DNA of 64,000 nucleotides. Origin: an uncultured Paracoccaceae bacterium (GTDB lineage: Bacteria; Pseudomonadota; Alphaproteobacteria; Rhodobacterales; Rhodobacteraceae). This document shows positions 10,027-19,150 of this stretch, one piece after another. Both the position numbers and the translations under genes were made by a program. Location of the stretch: positions 186,001-250,000 of the forward strand of contig CANMQJ010000002.1 in assembly GCA_947500005.1 (NCBI GenBank), written 5' to 3'. Numbering within the stretch: the stretch's first letter is position 1; the number at the start of each line of letters is the position of its first letter. Under the pieces are notes generated by a model. The model made no database searches. It saw only the letters and a list, made by a program, of their open reading frames with translations, and was not told where the DNA came from.

Positions 10027-10055
10027 CCCGGGAAAACAGACAGGGTTTTCCCGGG
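10027..10055. terminator. Convergent hairpin between the unknown gene pair and ctpA
   Basis: There is an 11-bp perfect inverted repeat (CCCGGGAAAAC with GTTTTCCCGGG) and a 7-base loop. It starts 3 bases after the plus-strand stop and 8 bases from the minus-strand ctpA stop. A-rich and T-rich arms let it serve both strands, though a T-tract is lacking. Confidence 0.7.
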
Positions 10056-10063
10056 CGCCCGTC

Positions 10064-11416
10064 TCAGTCCTTGGGGCCGAACGCCGACAGACCCTTGAGG
10101 ATGTCGATGGCATAGGCCAGCTGGTAATCCTCTTCGCGCAGGGCCGCAGTCGCATCCGCCTTGGCGCGGTCTTCCTCGATCTGGCGGATCTGGTCCTCGC
10201 TCAGGCTGTCGTTGTTCAGCCGGCCGCGCAGATCGGCCTCGGAGCGGGAGGGACGCGTGCTGGCTTCCTCCTCTTCCTCTCCGGCCGGTCGGCGGCGCGG
10301 TTGTTCCACCACGATGTCGGGGCTGACCCCCAGCGCCTGGATCGACCGTCCCGACGGTGTGTAGTAGCGCGCGGTTGTCAGGCGCATCGCCCCGTCGCCC
10401 CGCAGCGGCATGACCGTCTGGACCGAACCCTTGCCGAAGCTCTTGGTGCCCACGACGATCGCCCGGCGGTGATCCTGAAGCGCGCCCGCCACGATCTCGG
10501 ACGCCGAGGCAGAACCGCCGTTGATCAACACCACGATGGGCTTGCCGTCGGCCAAGTCGCCTTTCTCCGCGTTGAACCGTTCGCCATCCTGCGGATCGCG
10601 CCCGCGGGTCGAGACGATCTCGCCCTCGTCGAGGAAGGCGTCGGCCACCTTGATCGCCTGGGTCAGCAGGCCGCCCGGATTGTTGCGCAGGTCGAGCACG
10701 ATGCCGTTGATCGCATCCATGCCACCAGCCTCCTCGATCTGTTCCTCCAGGCCCTCTTCGAGATTGGGATAGGTCTGGTCGTTGAAGGTGGTGACCCGCA
10801 GAATGACGCTTTCGCCTTCCGTGCGCGACCGGACAGCCGTCAGCTTGATCGTGTCACGGATGATCGACACGTCGAAGGGTTCGGCCTCGCCCTCGCGCAC
10901 CACCGTCACGATGATCTCGGACCCGACGGGCCCCCGCATCAGTTCGACGGCCTTGTCAAGCGTAAGGCCCAGAAGGCTCTCGCCATCGACATGGGTGATG
11001 AAATCGCCCGCCTCGATCCCGGCTTCGTCGGCCGGCGTTCCGTCGATGGGCGAGACCACCTTGACGAAACCCTCTTCCTGCGTGACCTCAATGCCCAGGC
11101 CTCCGAACTCGCCGCGGGTCTGCACGCGCATGGCGGCTGCGTCCTCGGGCGAAAGGTAGCTCGAATGAGGATCGAGCGAGGTCAGCATCCCGTCAATCGC
11201 CGCCTCGATCAGGTCGCCCGCCTCCACATCCTCGACATATTGCGCGCGGATGCGTTCGAAGATGTCGCCGAACAGGTCCAGCTGTTCATAGACGCTTGCG
11301 TTGCTTTCGGCCTCCTGGGCGACCAGCGGGCCGGCCACCTGCGTGGTGGCAATGATCCCCGCCAGCGTTCCGGCGAGACCGGCTATCACGAAATTTCTCA
11401 TGCTCGTCCTATCCAT
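10064..11416 (-). CDS. ctpA: C-terminal processing peptidase, S41 family
   Basis: This 450-residue periplasmic serine protease has an N-terminal signal or anchor segment (FVIAGLAGTLAGIIATTQVAG). A PDZ domain follows at about residues 85-170 (GEFGGLGIEVTQEEG). The catalytic S41 core has Ser in GGSASASEIVAGAL and Lys in GTKSFGKGSVQ. The last 60 residues are charged and low in complexity (RRRPAGEEEEEAS). The start at 11416 overlaps envC by 8 bases; the internal ATG at 11401 is an alternative. The gpmI-envC-ctpA order is conserved in alphaproteobacteria and ties the protease to peptidoglycan remodelling. Confidence 0.94.
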   Translation of the reverse strand: MDRTSMRNFVIAGLAGTLAGIIATTQVAGPLVAQEAESNASVYEQLDLFGDIFERIRAQYVEDVEAGDLIEAAIDGMLTSLDPHSSYLSPEDAAAMRVQTRGEFGGLGIEVTQEEGFVKVVSPIDGTPADEAGIEAGDFITHVDGESLLGLTLDKAVELMRGPVGSEIIVTVVREGEAEPFDVSIIRDTIKLTAVRSRTEGESVILRVTTFNDQTYPNLEEGLEEQIEEAGGMDAINGIVLDLRNNPGGLLTQAIKVADAFLDEGEIVSTRGRDPQDGERFNAEKGDLADGKPIVVLINGGSASASEIVAGALQDHRRAIVVGTKSFGKGSVQTVMPLRGDGAMRLTTARYYTPSGRSIQALGVSPDIVVEQPRRRPAGEEEEEASTRPSRSEADLRGRLNNDSLSEDQIRQIEEDRAKADATAALREEDYQLAYAIDILKGLSAFGPKD

Positions 11417-12548
11417 CCTTGTCCGTTCGGAACCACGTCTCGGGGTTCACAGGGATGCCACCCTCTCTCACTTCGATATAGAGCGTCTCGGGGCGCTCCG
11501 TTCCACTCCCGTCCCCATTCGGGGACACTATAGCGCCGATTTCAGGGGCGGCACCCCCCATCAAACCGACCGGCGTTCCCTCGGGGATCACCAGCCCCGC
11601 CTCGCCAAAGACCTCGGCCAACCCCGAGAAGACGAAAAGCAGGTCCGGCTGAGGCTCGAGTATCACCACGTTCCCCAGGTCCAGAAGCGGACCCAGATAG
11701 CGGATCGTCGCCGGGGTCGGCGAGGTTACCAGCGCCCTGGGCCGCGTGGCCAGGATGACGCCCTCGCGCGCAATCCCCGCGGCGTCCTCTTCTCCCGCGC
11801 GGCGCAGCAGAAGGCCCTGCACCGGCAGCGTCACCGCGCCCTTGAGGGCCGAGATATCCGCGCTGGTCGGTGCGACCTCGCCATCGGCGGCAATCTGTGA
11901 CAGGCCGCTGGCAAAGCCATCCAGCGTTTCGGTCGAGGAAATCAGGATCGCCGTGCGCACCGGATCCTCGGCAAAGCGGCGCGGCAGATCGGTGCGGTCG
12001 GCGATGGCCTGGCTCAGGTCGGCGCGGGCCTCCTGCACGCCCGAAAGCCCCTCCTGCAAGGTATGCGCGGCACTTTGCTGAAGCTGGCGCAGCGTCCGGA
12101 CTTCCTCCAGGTCGACGGCCAGCCGCGTCGCTGCCGCGTTGAGGCCCGGAGTGACCTCGGCCAGCATCATGCCCGACCGGGCGGCGCCCAGGGGGCCGGA
12201 GGGATGCAGCATCAGCACCGGCGGCGCCGAGGTCTCGATGGTCTGGATCACGCCCAGAAGCCGCGCGATCTCGTCCTCGCGGGCGCGCAGTTGCGCGGTC
12301 AGTTCCGCCTCGCGCGCGGCCGCGCGGCGCAGCCCTTCGCGCATCGCGGCCAGCCCTGCCTCATAGGCGCGCACCGTGGCGGTCAGCGCCTTGACCCGAT
12401 CGCGGGCTTCTTCGGCCTCGGACAGGGTGATCGACGCCTCTTCCAGCATCCGGGCCGCCTCGCGGGCTGCCTCGGCAGGATCGGATTGCGCATACGCCTG
12501 CCCGGCGCAAACCGCGCAAAGGCCCAGAAGCAGCGCGCGGAACCTCAT
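11409..12548 (-). CDS. envC: EnvC-like murein hydrolase activator (M23/LytM family)
   Basis: This 379-residue exported protein has a signal peptide (MRFRALLLGLCAVCAGQAYAQ), then long coiled coils to about residue 260 (ARMLEEASITLSEAEEARDRV). It ends in a LytM-like domain (LVTSPTPATIRYLGPLLDLGNVVILEPQPDLLFVFSGL). Canonical zinc ligands HxxxD and HxH are not evident: FVFSGL stands where HLYAHL is usual. That fits an EnvC-type activator of amidases rather than an enzyme. The start at 12548 was preferred because it begins the signal peptide and overlaps the gpmI stop as ATGA. The frame is open further upstream, but only within gpmI. Confidence 0.9.
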   Translation of the reverse strand: MRFRALLLGLCAVCAGQAYAQSDPAEAAREAARMLEEASITLSEAEEARDRVKALTATVRAYEAGLAAMREGLRRAAAREAELTAQLRAREDEIARLLGVIQTIETSAPPVLMLHPSGPLGAARSGMMLAEVTPGLNAAATRLAVDLEEVRTLRQLQQSAAHTLQEGLSGVQEARADLSQAIADRTDLPRRFAEDPVRTAILISSTETLDGFASGLSQIAADGEVAPTSADISALKGAVTLPVQGLLLRRAGEEDAAGIAREGVILATRPRALVTSPTPATIRYLGPLLDLGNVVILEPQPDLLFVFSGLAEVFGEAGLVIPEGTPVGLMGGAAPEIGAIVSPNGDGSGTERPETLYIEVREGGIPVNPETWFRTDKDG

Positions 12549-14056
12549 GCCAGCAGGCTCCTCCCGGTCATCTCCTCGGGTTGGGGCAAGCCCATCAGCG
12601 CAAGAATGGTCGGTGCCAGATCGCTGAGCCGGCCGTCGTGCAACCTGGCCCCCTCGGGCGCGCCCACCAGCGCCACGGGCACGGGGTTGAGCGTATGGGC
12701 CGTGTGGGGACCGCCGGTTTCGGGGTCGACCATCATCTCGCAATTTCCGTGATCGGCAGTGACGATCATCGCGCCGCCAGCCTTCTCAATGGCCGTCACA
12801 ACATGTCCCAGCCCCTCGTCCACCGCCTCGCAAGCCTTTATGGCCGCTTGCAAATCTCCGGTGTGGCCCACCATGTCGGGATTGGCGTAATTGCAGACGA
12901 TCAGATCGTATCCCGCCTCGATGGCCTTGACGAAATGCTCCGTCACCTCGGACGCCGACATCTCGGGCTGCAGGTCGTAGGTCGCCACCTTCGGCGAGGG
13001 CGCCATGTATCGGTCCTCGCCTTCTTCGGGCGTTTCCTTGCCGCCGTTGAGGAAGAAGGTGACATGGGGGTATTTCTCGGTCTCGGCCAGGCGGAACTGG
13101 CGTAGGCCCTGCTTCGCCACCCATTCGCCCAGCGTGTTGACGATGTCGCGCGAGGGAAAGACCGTTGACATATAGGCGTTGTGGCCGTCGGAATATTCCA
13201 CCATGCCCAGCAGCGCGGCCAGCTCGGGACGCGGCCCGGTGTCGAACTCGGCAAAGCCCGGCTCGCCGATGGCGCGCAGGATTTCGCGTGCGCGGTCGGC
13301 GCGGAAGTTCAGGCAGAAGACACCGTCTCCATCCACAACGCCCTGATATCCCTCGACAATACTGGCCCCGATGAACTCGTCCGTTTCGCTCTGATTATAG
13401 GCTCGGGTGATCGCGTCGGCAGGGGTTTTCACCACCCGACCCTGCCCCTTCACCATCGCGTCATAGGCTTCCTGCACCCGGTCCCAGCGGTTGTCACGGT
13501 CCATCGCGAAGTAGCGGCCGGTGACGGTGACGATGCGCGCCCCCTGCGGCAGGCGCTCCTGCAACTCCGACATGTACCCGTAGGCCGATTTCGGCGCCAC
13601 ATCGCGCCCGTCGGTGATCGCGTGCAGCGCCACGGGAACGCCCGCATCGGTGACCGCCCGGGCCGCCGCCACGATGTGGTCGAGATGCCCGTGCACACCG
13701 CCGTCGGAGACCAGGCCCATCAAATGCGCGGTGCCGCCCGAGGCATTCAACGCGGCTACGAAGTCTTTCAAAGCCTTGTTTTCAAAGAAGCTTCCATCCT
13801 CGATCGCCAGGTCGATCTGGCCAAGGTCCATCGCCACGACGCGGCCCGCGCCGATATTGGTATGGCCCACCTCGGAGTTGCCCATCTGACCACGCGGCAG
13901 GCCCACATCCGGCCCGTGCGTGATCAGTTTCGCATGGGGGCAGTCACGCATGATCGCGTCGAAGGTCGGAGTCTTGGCGAGGAGAGGTGCATTCGCGGCG
14001 GCATCCTCGGAGAGGCCCCAGCCATCGAGGATGCACAGGACGACGGGTTTGGTCAT
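12545..14056 (-). CDS. gpmI: 2,3-bisphosphoglycerate-independent phosphoglycerate mutase
   Basis: This 503-residue manganese-dependent enzyme interconverts 3- and 2-phosphoglycerate in glycolysis and gluconeogenesis. The N-terminal metal site is VLCILDGWGLS, and the phospho-Ser lies in GNSEVGHTNIGAGRVV. Substrate-loop motifs are SDGGVHGHLDH, TDGRDVAPKS and FRADRAREI, and the C-terminal metal site is VTADHGNCEMM. The length is typical. The ATG at 14056 begins the conserved MTKPVVLCILDGWG. It heads a gpmI-envC-ctpA run with 4- and 8-base overlaps. The 257-base upstream gap carries two identical 16-bp repeats that are likely regulatory. Confidence 0.96.
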   Translation of the reverse strand: MTKPVVLCILDGWGLSEDAAANAPLLAKTPTFDAIMRDCPHAKLITHGPDVGLPRGQMGNSEVGHTNIGAGRVVAMDLGQIDLAIEDGSFFENKALKDFVAALNASGGTAHLMGLVSDGGVHGHLDHIVAAARAVTDAGVPVALHAITDGRDVAPKSAYGYMSELQERLPQGARIVTVTGRYFAMDRDNRWDRVQEAYDAMVKGQGRVVKTPADAITRAYNQSETDEFIGASIVEGYQGVVDGDGVFCLNFRADRAREILRAIGEPGFAEFDTGPRPELAALLGMVEYSDGHNAYMSTVFPSRDIVNTLGEWVAKQGLRQFRLAETEKYPHVTFFLNGGKETPEEGEDRYMAPSPKVATYDLQPEMSASEVTEHFVKAIEAGYDLIVCNYANPDMVGHTGDLQAAIKACEAVDEGLGHVVTAIEKAGGAMIVTADHGNCEMMVDPETGGPHTAHTLNPVPVALVGAPEGARLHDGRLSDLAPTILALMGLPQPEEMTGRSLLA

Positions 14057-14146
14057 TTCGGGCTCCGACAGGACTGCTCGGGCCTTGTCTACCTTTTGCG
14101 GCGGTTGGGGTGAACCGTCTTTTTTGTAACGGGCAAGGAAGCGCTT

Positions 14147-14194
14147 TTGACCGTTTTGTACATCGCTCCGCAGGGTGATTGACCGTTTTGTACA
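14147..14194. promoter_or_regulatory. Two 16-bp direct repeats upstream of gpmI (candidate operator)
   Basis: TTGACCGTTTTGTACA occurs at 14147-14162 and again at 14179-14194, a 32-base period (three helical turns). A looser third copy lies near 14112-14129 (TGAACCGTCTTTTTTGTAA). The second copy ends in the palindrome TTTGTACAAA. Half-sites of the TTGACC/GGTCAA kind recall TetR-family operators; that identity is inference. The remaining gap to rsgA (14195-14313) holds no gene I can see. Confidence 0.55.
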
Positions 14195-14313
14195 AACCTC
14201 CCGGCCCGGTCTTCTTAACCTCACGGTAACCCGGAAGGGGCAGGATGACCCGGCAGGAGACTCGGACAAGGAGGAGAGAGCCCGCCCGGCGCAAGGGCCG
14301 GACGGAACATGGA

Positions 14314-15912
14314 TCAGGACCGCCGGTTTCGCGGCTTCATCGCCTGCACCTCGCGGACCATCTTGCCGAAGGCACGGTCGCGGCGGCGGCGCTCGGCGAG
14401 GCTGGCGGAGTTGTGGGCGTCCTCGGCCAGAAGCTTGCGCCAGCGTCGCAGGCGGTCGGGGTCGAGCGTGCCGCCCTCGATGGCAGCGCTGACGGCGCAG
14501 CCCGGTTCGGTGTCGTGGCGGCAATCGCCGAAGCGACACCGGGCGGCGAGATCGGAGATGTCGGCGAACAGGTCGTCGATGCCGGTGGCGGCATCCGTCA
14601 GCTGCAACTCGCGCATGCCCGGCGTGTCGAGAACGAGGCATCCCGAGGGGACGGGATGCAATTGCCGCCGTGTGGTGGTGTGCCGACCTTTCGCATCGTC
14701 CTCGCGGATGGGTTGCGTTGCGATGGGCGGCGGGGCGGCGGGGCGTGTGGCGATGGGCGGCGCGGCGGCGGGCCGTGTGGCTATGGGCTGCGTGGCTATG
14801 GGCTGCGTGGCGCTGGACTGCGGGGCGATGGTCTGCGTCGGAACGGGTTGCCTGGATGTGGCCCCTTGCGGAGTCGGGAACTGCCGGAAGGCGGCGGCGT
14901 CCGGACGCGGGGGCTGTCGGGAGGCGATCCCCTGCGGAGACGAGGGCTGCCGGGAGGCGACTTCGTCCAGACGCGGGGATTGACGGGAGCCGACATCCTG
15001 CGGAGGTGCGCGGCGTTGCTCGGTGACCTCGGACGAGGCGGGGCGGTCCGAAACGGGCGCGCGCCCGTTTTCGCTGAGCCGCGGTCGGGCAGTGGCATCT
15101 GCGTCGGGATCCACGAGAAGCTGCCGCCGACCCGGCCCGGACCCACCGGAGCGGACCGGTTCGGGGTCTGGCTGCGAGCTGGCCGCGCTGCCTGTGGCAG
15201 GTCCGGGCGCCTCTGGGTCAGGGTGACCGAGGACAGGCGCGCCCTCCTCCCCCGCCAGCGCGTTGGTGAGGGTGGACTTGCCGATCCCCGAGGAGCCGAG
15301 GAAGGCGACGGTCTGACCCTTGCCGCACCAGGGCGCGAGTTTCGCGACCGGCTCCGGACCCCGCGCATCGAGCGTGACCACCGGCACGCGGTCCGAGATC
15401 GCGGCGGCGCGGCTGGCATAGGCCTCCGGGTCGTCGCAGAGATCGGATTTGGTGAGCAGGATCACCGGGGCGATGTCCGCCTCGAAAGCCAGGGCGACAT
15501 AGCGTTCCAGCCGGGCGATGTTGAAATCGGCGTTGCAGGAGGTGACGATGAAGGCGGTGTCGATATTGGCCGCTATCAGTTGGACCTGCCGGTCGCTGCC
15601 CGGCGCGCGGCGCTTGAGCAGGCTCTTGCGCGCCAGCAGGCGGCTGTCGCGCGGGCGGGCGCGGTCGAGCAGGAGCCAGTCGCCGGCGGTGGCGTCTGGC
15701 CGGGGCGGGATCACCGCGTCGATGCCGTCGCCCATGACGTGAAGGCCATTGCGATGCACCTCGACCACGCGCACGGGCGGCGTGGCCGCCAGTTCGTCGA
15801 CGGAGCTCTGCTGGGCGAAGAAGGGTTGCCAGCCGAGGGTTTCGAGGGGAGAGGCCGCGCGCGGAGCCGCCGCGCCGGGGCCGGTGAAGAAGCTGGAATA
15901 GTCCCGTGTCAT
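14314..15912 (-). CDS. rsgA: Ribosome small-subunit-dependent GTPase RsgA with a large repetitive insertion
   Basis: This circularly permuted GTPase acts in 30S maturation. An OB domain is followed by the permuted G motifs: LLTKSDL (G4), then P-loop GSSGIGKST. GRHTTTRRQL (switch I, G2) and DTPGMREL (G3) come next, and last the zinc site CRFGDCRHDTEPGC. With the start at 15912 (MTRDYSSFF) the product has 532 residues against about 350 in relatives. The extra length is a Pro/Gln/Arg/Ala-rich segment encoded at 14701-15246, between P-loop and switch I, containing tandem 11-residue and 5- or 10-residue repeats. Upstream in-frame ATGs at 15930 and 15999 are alternatives. Confidence 0.92.
   Translation of the reverse strand: MTRDYSSFFTGPGAAAPRAASPLETLGWQPFFAQQSSVDELAATPPVRVVEVHRNGLHVMGDGIDAVIPPRPDATAGDWLLLDRARPRDSRLLARKSLLKRRAPGSDRQVQLIAANIDTAFIVTSCNADFNIARLERYVALAFEADIAPVILLTKSDLCDDPEAYASRAAAISDRVPVVTLDARGPEPVAKLAPWCGKGQTVAFLGSSGIGKSTLTNALAGEEGAPVLGHPDPEAPGPATGSAASSQPDPEPVRSGGSGPGRRQLLVDPDADATARPRLSENGRAPVSDRPASSEVTEQRRAPPQDVGSRQSPRLDEVASRQPSSPQGIASRQPPRPDAAAFRQFPTPQGATSRQPVPTQTIAPQSSATQPIATQPIATRPAAAPPIATRPAAPPPIATQPIREDDAKGRHTTTRRQLHPVPSGCLVLDTPGMRELQLTDAATGIDDLFADISDLAARCRFGDCRHDTEPGCAVSAAIEGGTLDPDRLRRWRKLLAEDAHNSASLAERRRRDRAFGKMVREVQAMKPRNRRS
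14701..15246 (-). repeat. Repeat-rich insertion within rsgA
   Basis: About 182 codons lie between the RsgA P-loop and switch I. The part at 14824-14988 holds five 33-base units encoding SRQPxxPQGIA-like 11-mers. The part at 14707-14823 holds 15- and 30-base units encoding TQPIA and TRPAAxPPIA. The reading frame is maintained through all units. Confidence 0.85.
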
Positions 15913-16098
15913 CGGGGGATGCTCTTTCATGTCGGGAAAGGGATAGGGAGAAGGCGCGCCACGACAGGCATGACCGGCGGGGCCGGCAATGCGGGTCAAT
16001 TGTCAGTGTCGCAGCGGGCGGCGCGGTGCCGCCCCTTCTTACCGGGCCATGAAAGCTCCATTCCTGTCCCCCTGAGATAAGCGCATCGGCAGCCCCGA

Positions 16099-19092
16099 TC
16101 AAGAGCGGCGCGAGCCCTGGTCGGGGTTGGAATGGGCAAGGAAACGCAGTTCCGAGGGCGCGCGCCCACCCGGCCCGCGCGGCGCGGGGCGCGGGGCATC
16201 GCCCGTCGGGGTGAGCAGGTGGCGTAGCAGGGCCACGGGATGCGCGCGCAGGCTGAGGCGCATGGCGACGTAATCCTCGACCACCTCCTCGCCCAGCGAC
16301 ATCTCGGGCAGGTGGGCGGCGGGCTCCTCGATCGCCTCCCCCTCGATATCCTGCGAGAAGAGCGGCAGAGGCCTGGGCGTCTTGATCGCCTTGGCGGCCC
16401 AGAGCGCCTGGCGCCGGGTGAGGCCGAGACAGGCGAAGGCGTCGGCCTCGGAGAGCTTCTCCAGCACCACGGGCGTCAGCCCCGCGCGGCGCCAGAGATC
16501 GGCCACCTCGGTATAGCCGTTGCCGCGCGCGGCGGTGAGCCAGGCGGCATCCTCCTCGCGCAGGCCCTTGATCTGGCGGAAACCCAGCCTGAGGGCCAGC
16601 CCGCCGCGCCCGTCAGGCTCCATCACGTTGTCCCAATAGCTGCTGTTGATGCAGACGGGGCGCACCTGGACCCCGTGTTCGCGGGCATCGCGGATGATCT
16701 GCGCCGGCGCGTAGAAGCCCATCGGCTGCGAATTCAGCAGCGCGCAGGCGAAGATGCCGGGATGGTGGCACTTGATCCAGGCCGAGGCATAGACCAGCAG
16801 CGCGAAGCTGGCCGCGTGGCTTTCGGGGAAGCCGTAGGAGCCGAAGCCCTCGATCTGGGAAAAGCAGCGCTCGGCGAATTCGGGGTCATAGCCGTTGCGC
16901 GCCATGCCGCGCAGGAAGAGCGCGCGGAACTCGCTGACATTGCCCAGCTTCTTGAAGGTGGCGAGCGAGCGGCGCAGGCGGTCGGCCTGCTCGGGGGTGA
17001 AGCCCGCGCCGACGATGGCGATCTGCATCGCCTGTTCCTGAAAGAGCGGCACGCCCAGCGTCTTGCCCAGCACCTCGCCCAGCGCGTCGGAGGGAAACTC
17101 CACCGGCTCCTCCCCGTTGCGGCGGCGGATATAGGGATGCACCATGTCGCCCTGGATCGGGCCGGGACGGATGATCGCCACCTCGATCACCAGGTCGTAG
17201 AAATTGCGCGGCTTCATCCGGGGGAGGAAGTTCATCTGCGCGCGCGATTCGACCTGGAAGACGCCGACGGAATCGGCGCGGCAAAGCATGTCGTAGACCT
17301 TGGGGTCCTCGGGCGGCAGCGTGGCCAGGGTGAAGTCGGTCTGGTGATGCTGGCGAATGAGGTCGAGCGCCTTGCGGATGCAGGTGAGCATGCCGAGGCT
17401 GAGCACATCGACCTTGAGGATGCCCAGCGTGTCGATATCGTCCTTGTCCCAGCAGATGACGGTGCGATCCTCCATCGCGGCGTTCTCGATGGGCACAAGC
17501 TCGTCCAGGCGCCCCTCGGTGATGATGAAACCGCCGACATGCTGCGAGAGATGGCGGGGAAAGCCGTCGATCTCATGCACCAGTGCAAGGGTTTGCTGCA
17601 GGCGGCGGTCGGAGGGGTCGAGCCCGATCTCGCGCAGGCGATGCGCCTCGAGCCCCTTGCTGGAAAAGAACCCCCAGAGCTGGGAGGAGAGCGCGCTGAT
17701 CGTGTCCTCGGTCAGGCCCATGGCGCGGCCCACCTCGCGAATGGCGCGCTTGCCGCGATAGTGGATCACGGTGGCGCAGAGGCCCGCGCGGTGGCGGCCG
17801 TAACGCTCGTAGATATGCTGGATCACCTCCTCGCGGCGTTCGTGCTCGAAATCCACGTCGATATCGGGCGGTTCGTCGCGCGCCTCGGAGACGAAACGTT
17901 CGAAGACCATGGTGCCGATCTCGGGACTGACCTCGGTGATGCCCAGCGCGTAGCAGACCACGGAATTGGCCGCAGACCCGCGCCCCTGGCAGAGGATGTC
18001 GCGCGAGCGGGCAAAGGCCACGATGTCGCGCACGGTAAGGAAATAGGGCTCGTATTTCAGCTTGCCGATGAGAGCCAGTTCGTGGGCCAGCATCGCGCGC
18101 ACCTTCTCGGAGGCACCGGCCGGGTAGCGCCAGGCCAGCCCTTCCTGCGCCAGCCGCGCCAGCCGGCCGGAGGGCGTCTCTCCCGCCGCGATCTCGGAGG
18201 GGTATTCATAGCGCAGCTCGTCGAGCGAGAAGGTCAGCCGCTCTGCCAGCTCCTGCGCGCGGGCGACCGCCCCCTCGTGCCCCTTGAACAGGCGCAGCAT
18301 TTCCCCGCCAGAGCGCAGGCGCTGCTCGCCATTGGCCAGCGCGTGGCGGCCCAGATCCTCGACCCGGCAGCGCAGGCGGATCGCGGTCAGAACATCCGCC
18401 AGGCGCCGCCGCGCGCCGTGATGCATCCGCGGCGCGGCCGAGGCGAGCACCGGCAGGCCACAGCGCGTCGCCTCCGCCGCCAGCCGGTCGAACCGCGCCC
18501 GGTCGGCCCCGTCATAGCGCGGGGTGAGCAAGCCATGCATCCGCCCGGCAAAGCGGCGCGACAACCGCTCCGCCTGTGGCCAGGCCGCGCCCGCGCCGCC
18601 CTGCCACGCCGCGGCCTGTGGCCAGAGGAGCAGGTGGAGATCCTCGGCATGGTCCTCGAGATCGGAGAGATGGAGGATGCAGCTGCCCTTCTGCGCGCGC
18701 AGCCGACCGAGGGATAGAAGCCGGCAAAGGCTGGCCCAGCCGCGCCGCGTCATGGGTAGCACGGTGACGGGCGGCGCATCGGTGAAGACCAGCCGCGCGG
18801 CGGGGATCACCCGGGGGACCGCGCGGACCGGGTAGGATGGCGGTGCAGGCAGATGGGCGGGACGCGGCGGGCCGATCGGAGCGTTGCGCGCGTCCCAGGC
18901 CCTGCGTTCCGCCACCTTGCGGGCGATCTCGCGGGCATGGCCATGGGCGCGAACGATCCCCGCCACCGAGTTGTCATCGGCGATGGCGAGAGCGGACAGA
19001 CCCAGAAGCACGGCACGCTCCACATGCTCCTCGGGGTGGGAGGCCCCGGTGAGGAAGGTGAAGTTGGACTGGATCGACAATTCGGCACCCAT
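16099..19092 (-). CDS. dnaE2: Error-prone DNA polymerase III alpha subunit, C-terminally short
   Basis: This 997-residue C-family polymerase is used in damage-induced translesion synthesis. It has a PHP domain (MGAELSIQSNFTFLTGASHPEEHVERA). The palm carries catalytic PDIDVDFEHERREEVIQHIY and LGILKVDVLSLGML, followed by helix-hairpin-helix and beta-binding regions (SYGFPESHAASFALLVY). Family members are usually about 1080 residues. Here the sequence stops soon after LRAHPVALLRHLL with a Pro/Arg-rich tail instead of the usual OB-fold domain. The DnaE2 partners imuA and imuB are not in the window; upstream lies a repeat-bearing intergenic region. Confidence 0.92.
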   Translation of the reverse strand: MGAELSIQSNFTFLTGASHPEEHVERAVLLGLSALAIADDNSVAGIVRAHGHAREIARKVAERRAWDARNAPIGPPRPAHLPAPPSYPVRAVPRVIPAARLVFTDAPPVTVLPMTRRGWASLCRLLSLGRLRAQKGSCILHLSDLEDHAEDLHLLLWPQAAAWQGGAGAAWPQAERLSRRFAGRMHGLLTPRYDGADRARFDRLAAEATRCGLPVLASAAPRMHHGARRRLADVLTAIRLRCRVEDLGRHALANGEQRLRSGGEMLRLFKGHEGAVARAQELAERLTFSLDELRYEYPSEIAAGETPSGRLARLAQEGLAWRYPAGASEKVRAMLAHELALIGKLKYEPYFLTVRDIVAFARSRDILCQGRGSAANSVVCYALGITEVSPEIGTMVFERFVSEARDEPPDIDVDFEHERREEVIQHIYERYGRHRAGLCATVIHYRGKRAIREVGRAMGLTEDTISALSSQLWGFFSSKGLEAHRLREIGLDPSDRRLQQTLALVHEIDGFPRHLSQHVGGFIITEGRLDELVPIENAAMEDRTVICWDKDDIDTLGILKVDVLSLGMLTCIRKALDLIRQHHQTDFTLATLPPEDPKVYDMLCRADSVGVFQVESRAQMNFLPRMKPRNFYDLVIEVAIIRPGPIQGDMVHPYIRRRNGEEPVEFPSDALGEVLGKTLGVPLFQEQAMQIAIVGAGFTPEQADRLRRSLATFKKLGNVSEFRALFLRGMARNGYDPEFAERCFSQIEGFGSYGFPESHAASFALLVYASAWIKCHHPGIFACALLNSQPMGFYAPAQIIRDAREHGVQVRPVCINSSYWDNVMEPDGRGGLALRLGFRQIKGLREEDAAWLTAARGNGYTEVADLWRRAGLTPVVLEKLSEADAFACLGLTRRQALWAAKAIKTPRPLPLFSQDIEGEAIEEPAAHLPEMSLGEEVVEDYVAMRLSLRAHPVALLRHLLTPTGDAPRPAPRGPGGRAPSELRFLAHSNPDQGSRRS

Positions 19093-19150
19093 GGCGAGTC
19101 GCCATTATATTCCCGCTTTGTTCTCATGCCGAGTCCCCTGCCGGTTTTCA

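Noticed and set aside
14245-16080. Plus-strand 611-codon frame with Gly/Arg/Cys repeats over rsgA.
   Set aside because: The repeats are the complement of the in-frame RsgA insertion, and the conserved GTPase motifs lie on the minus strand.
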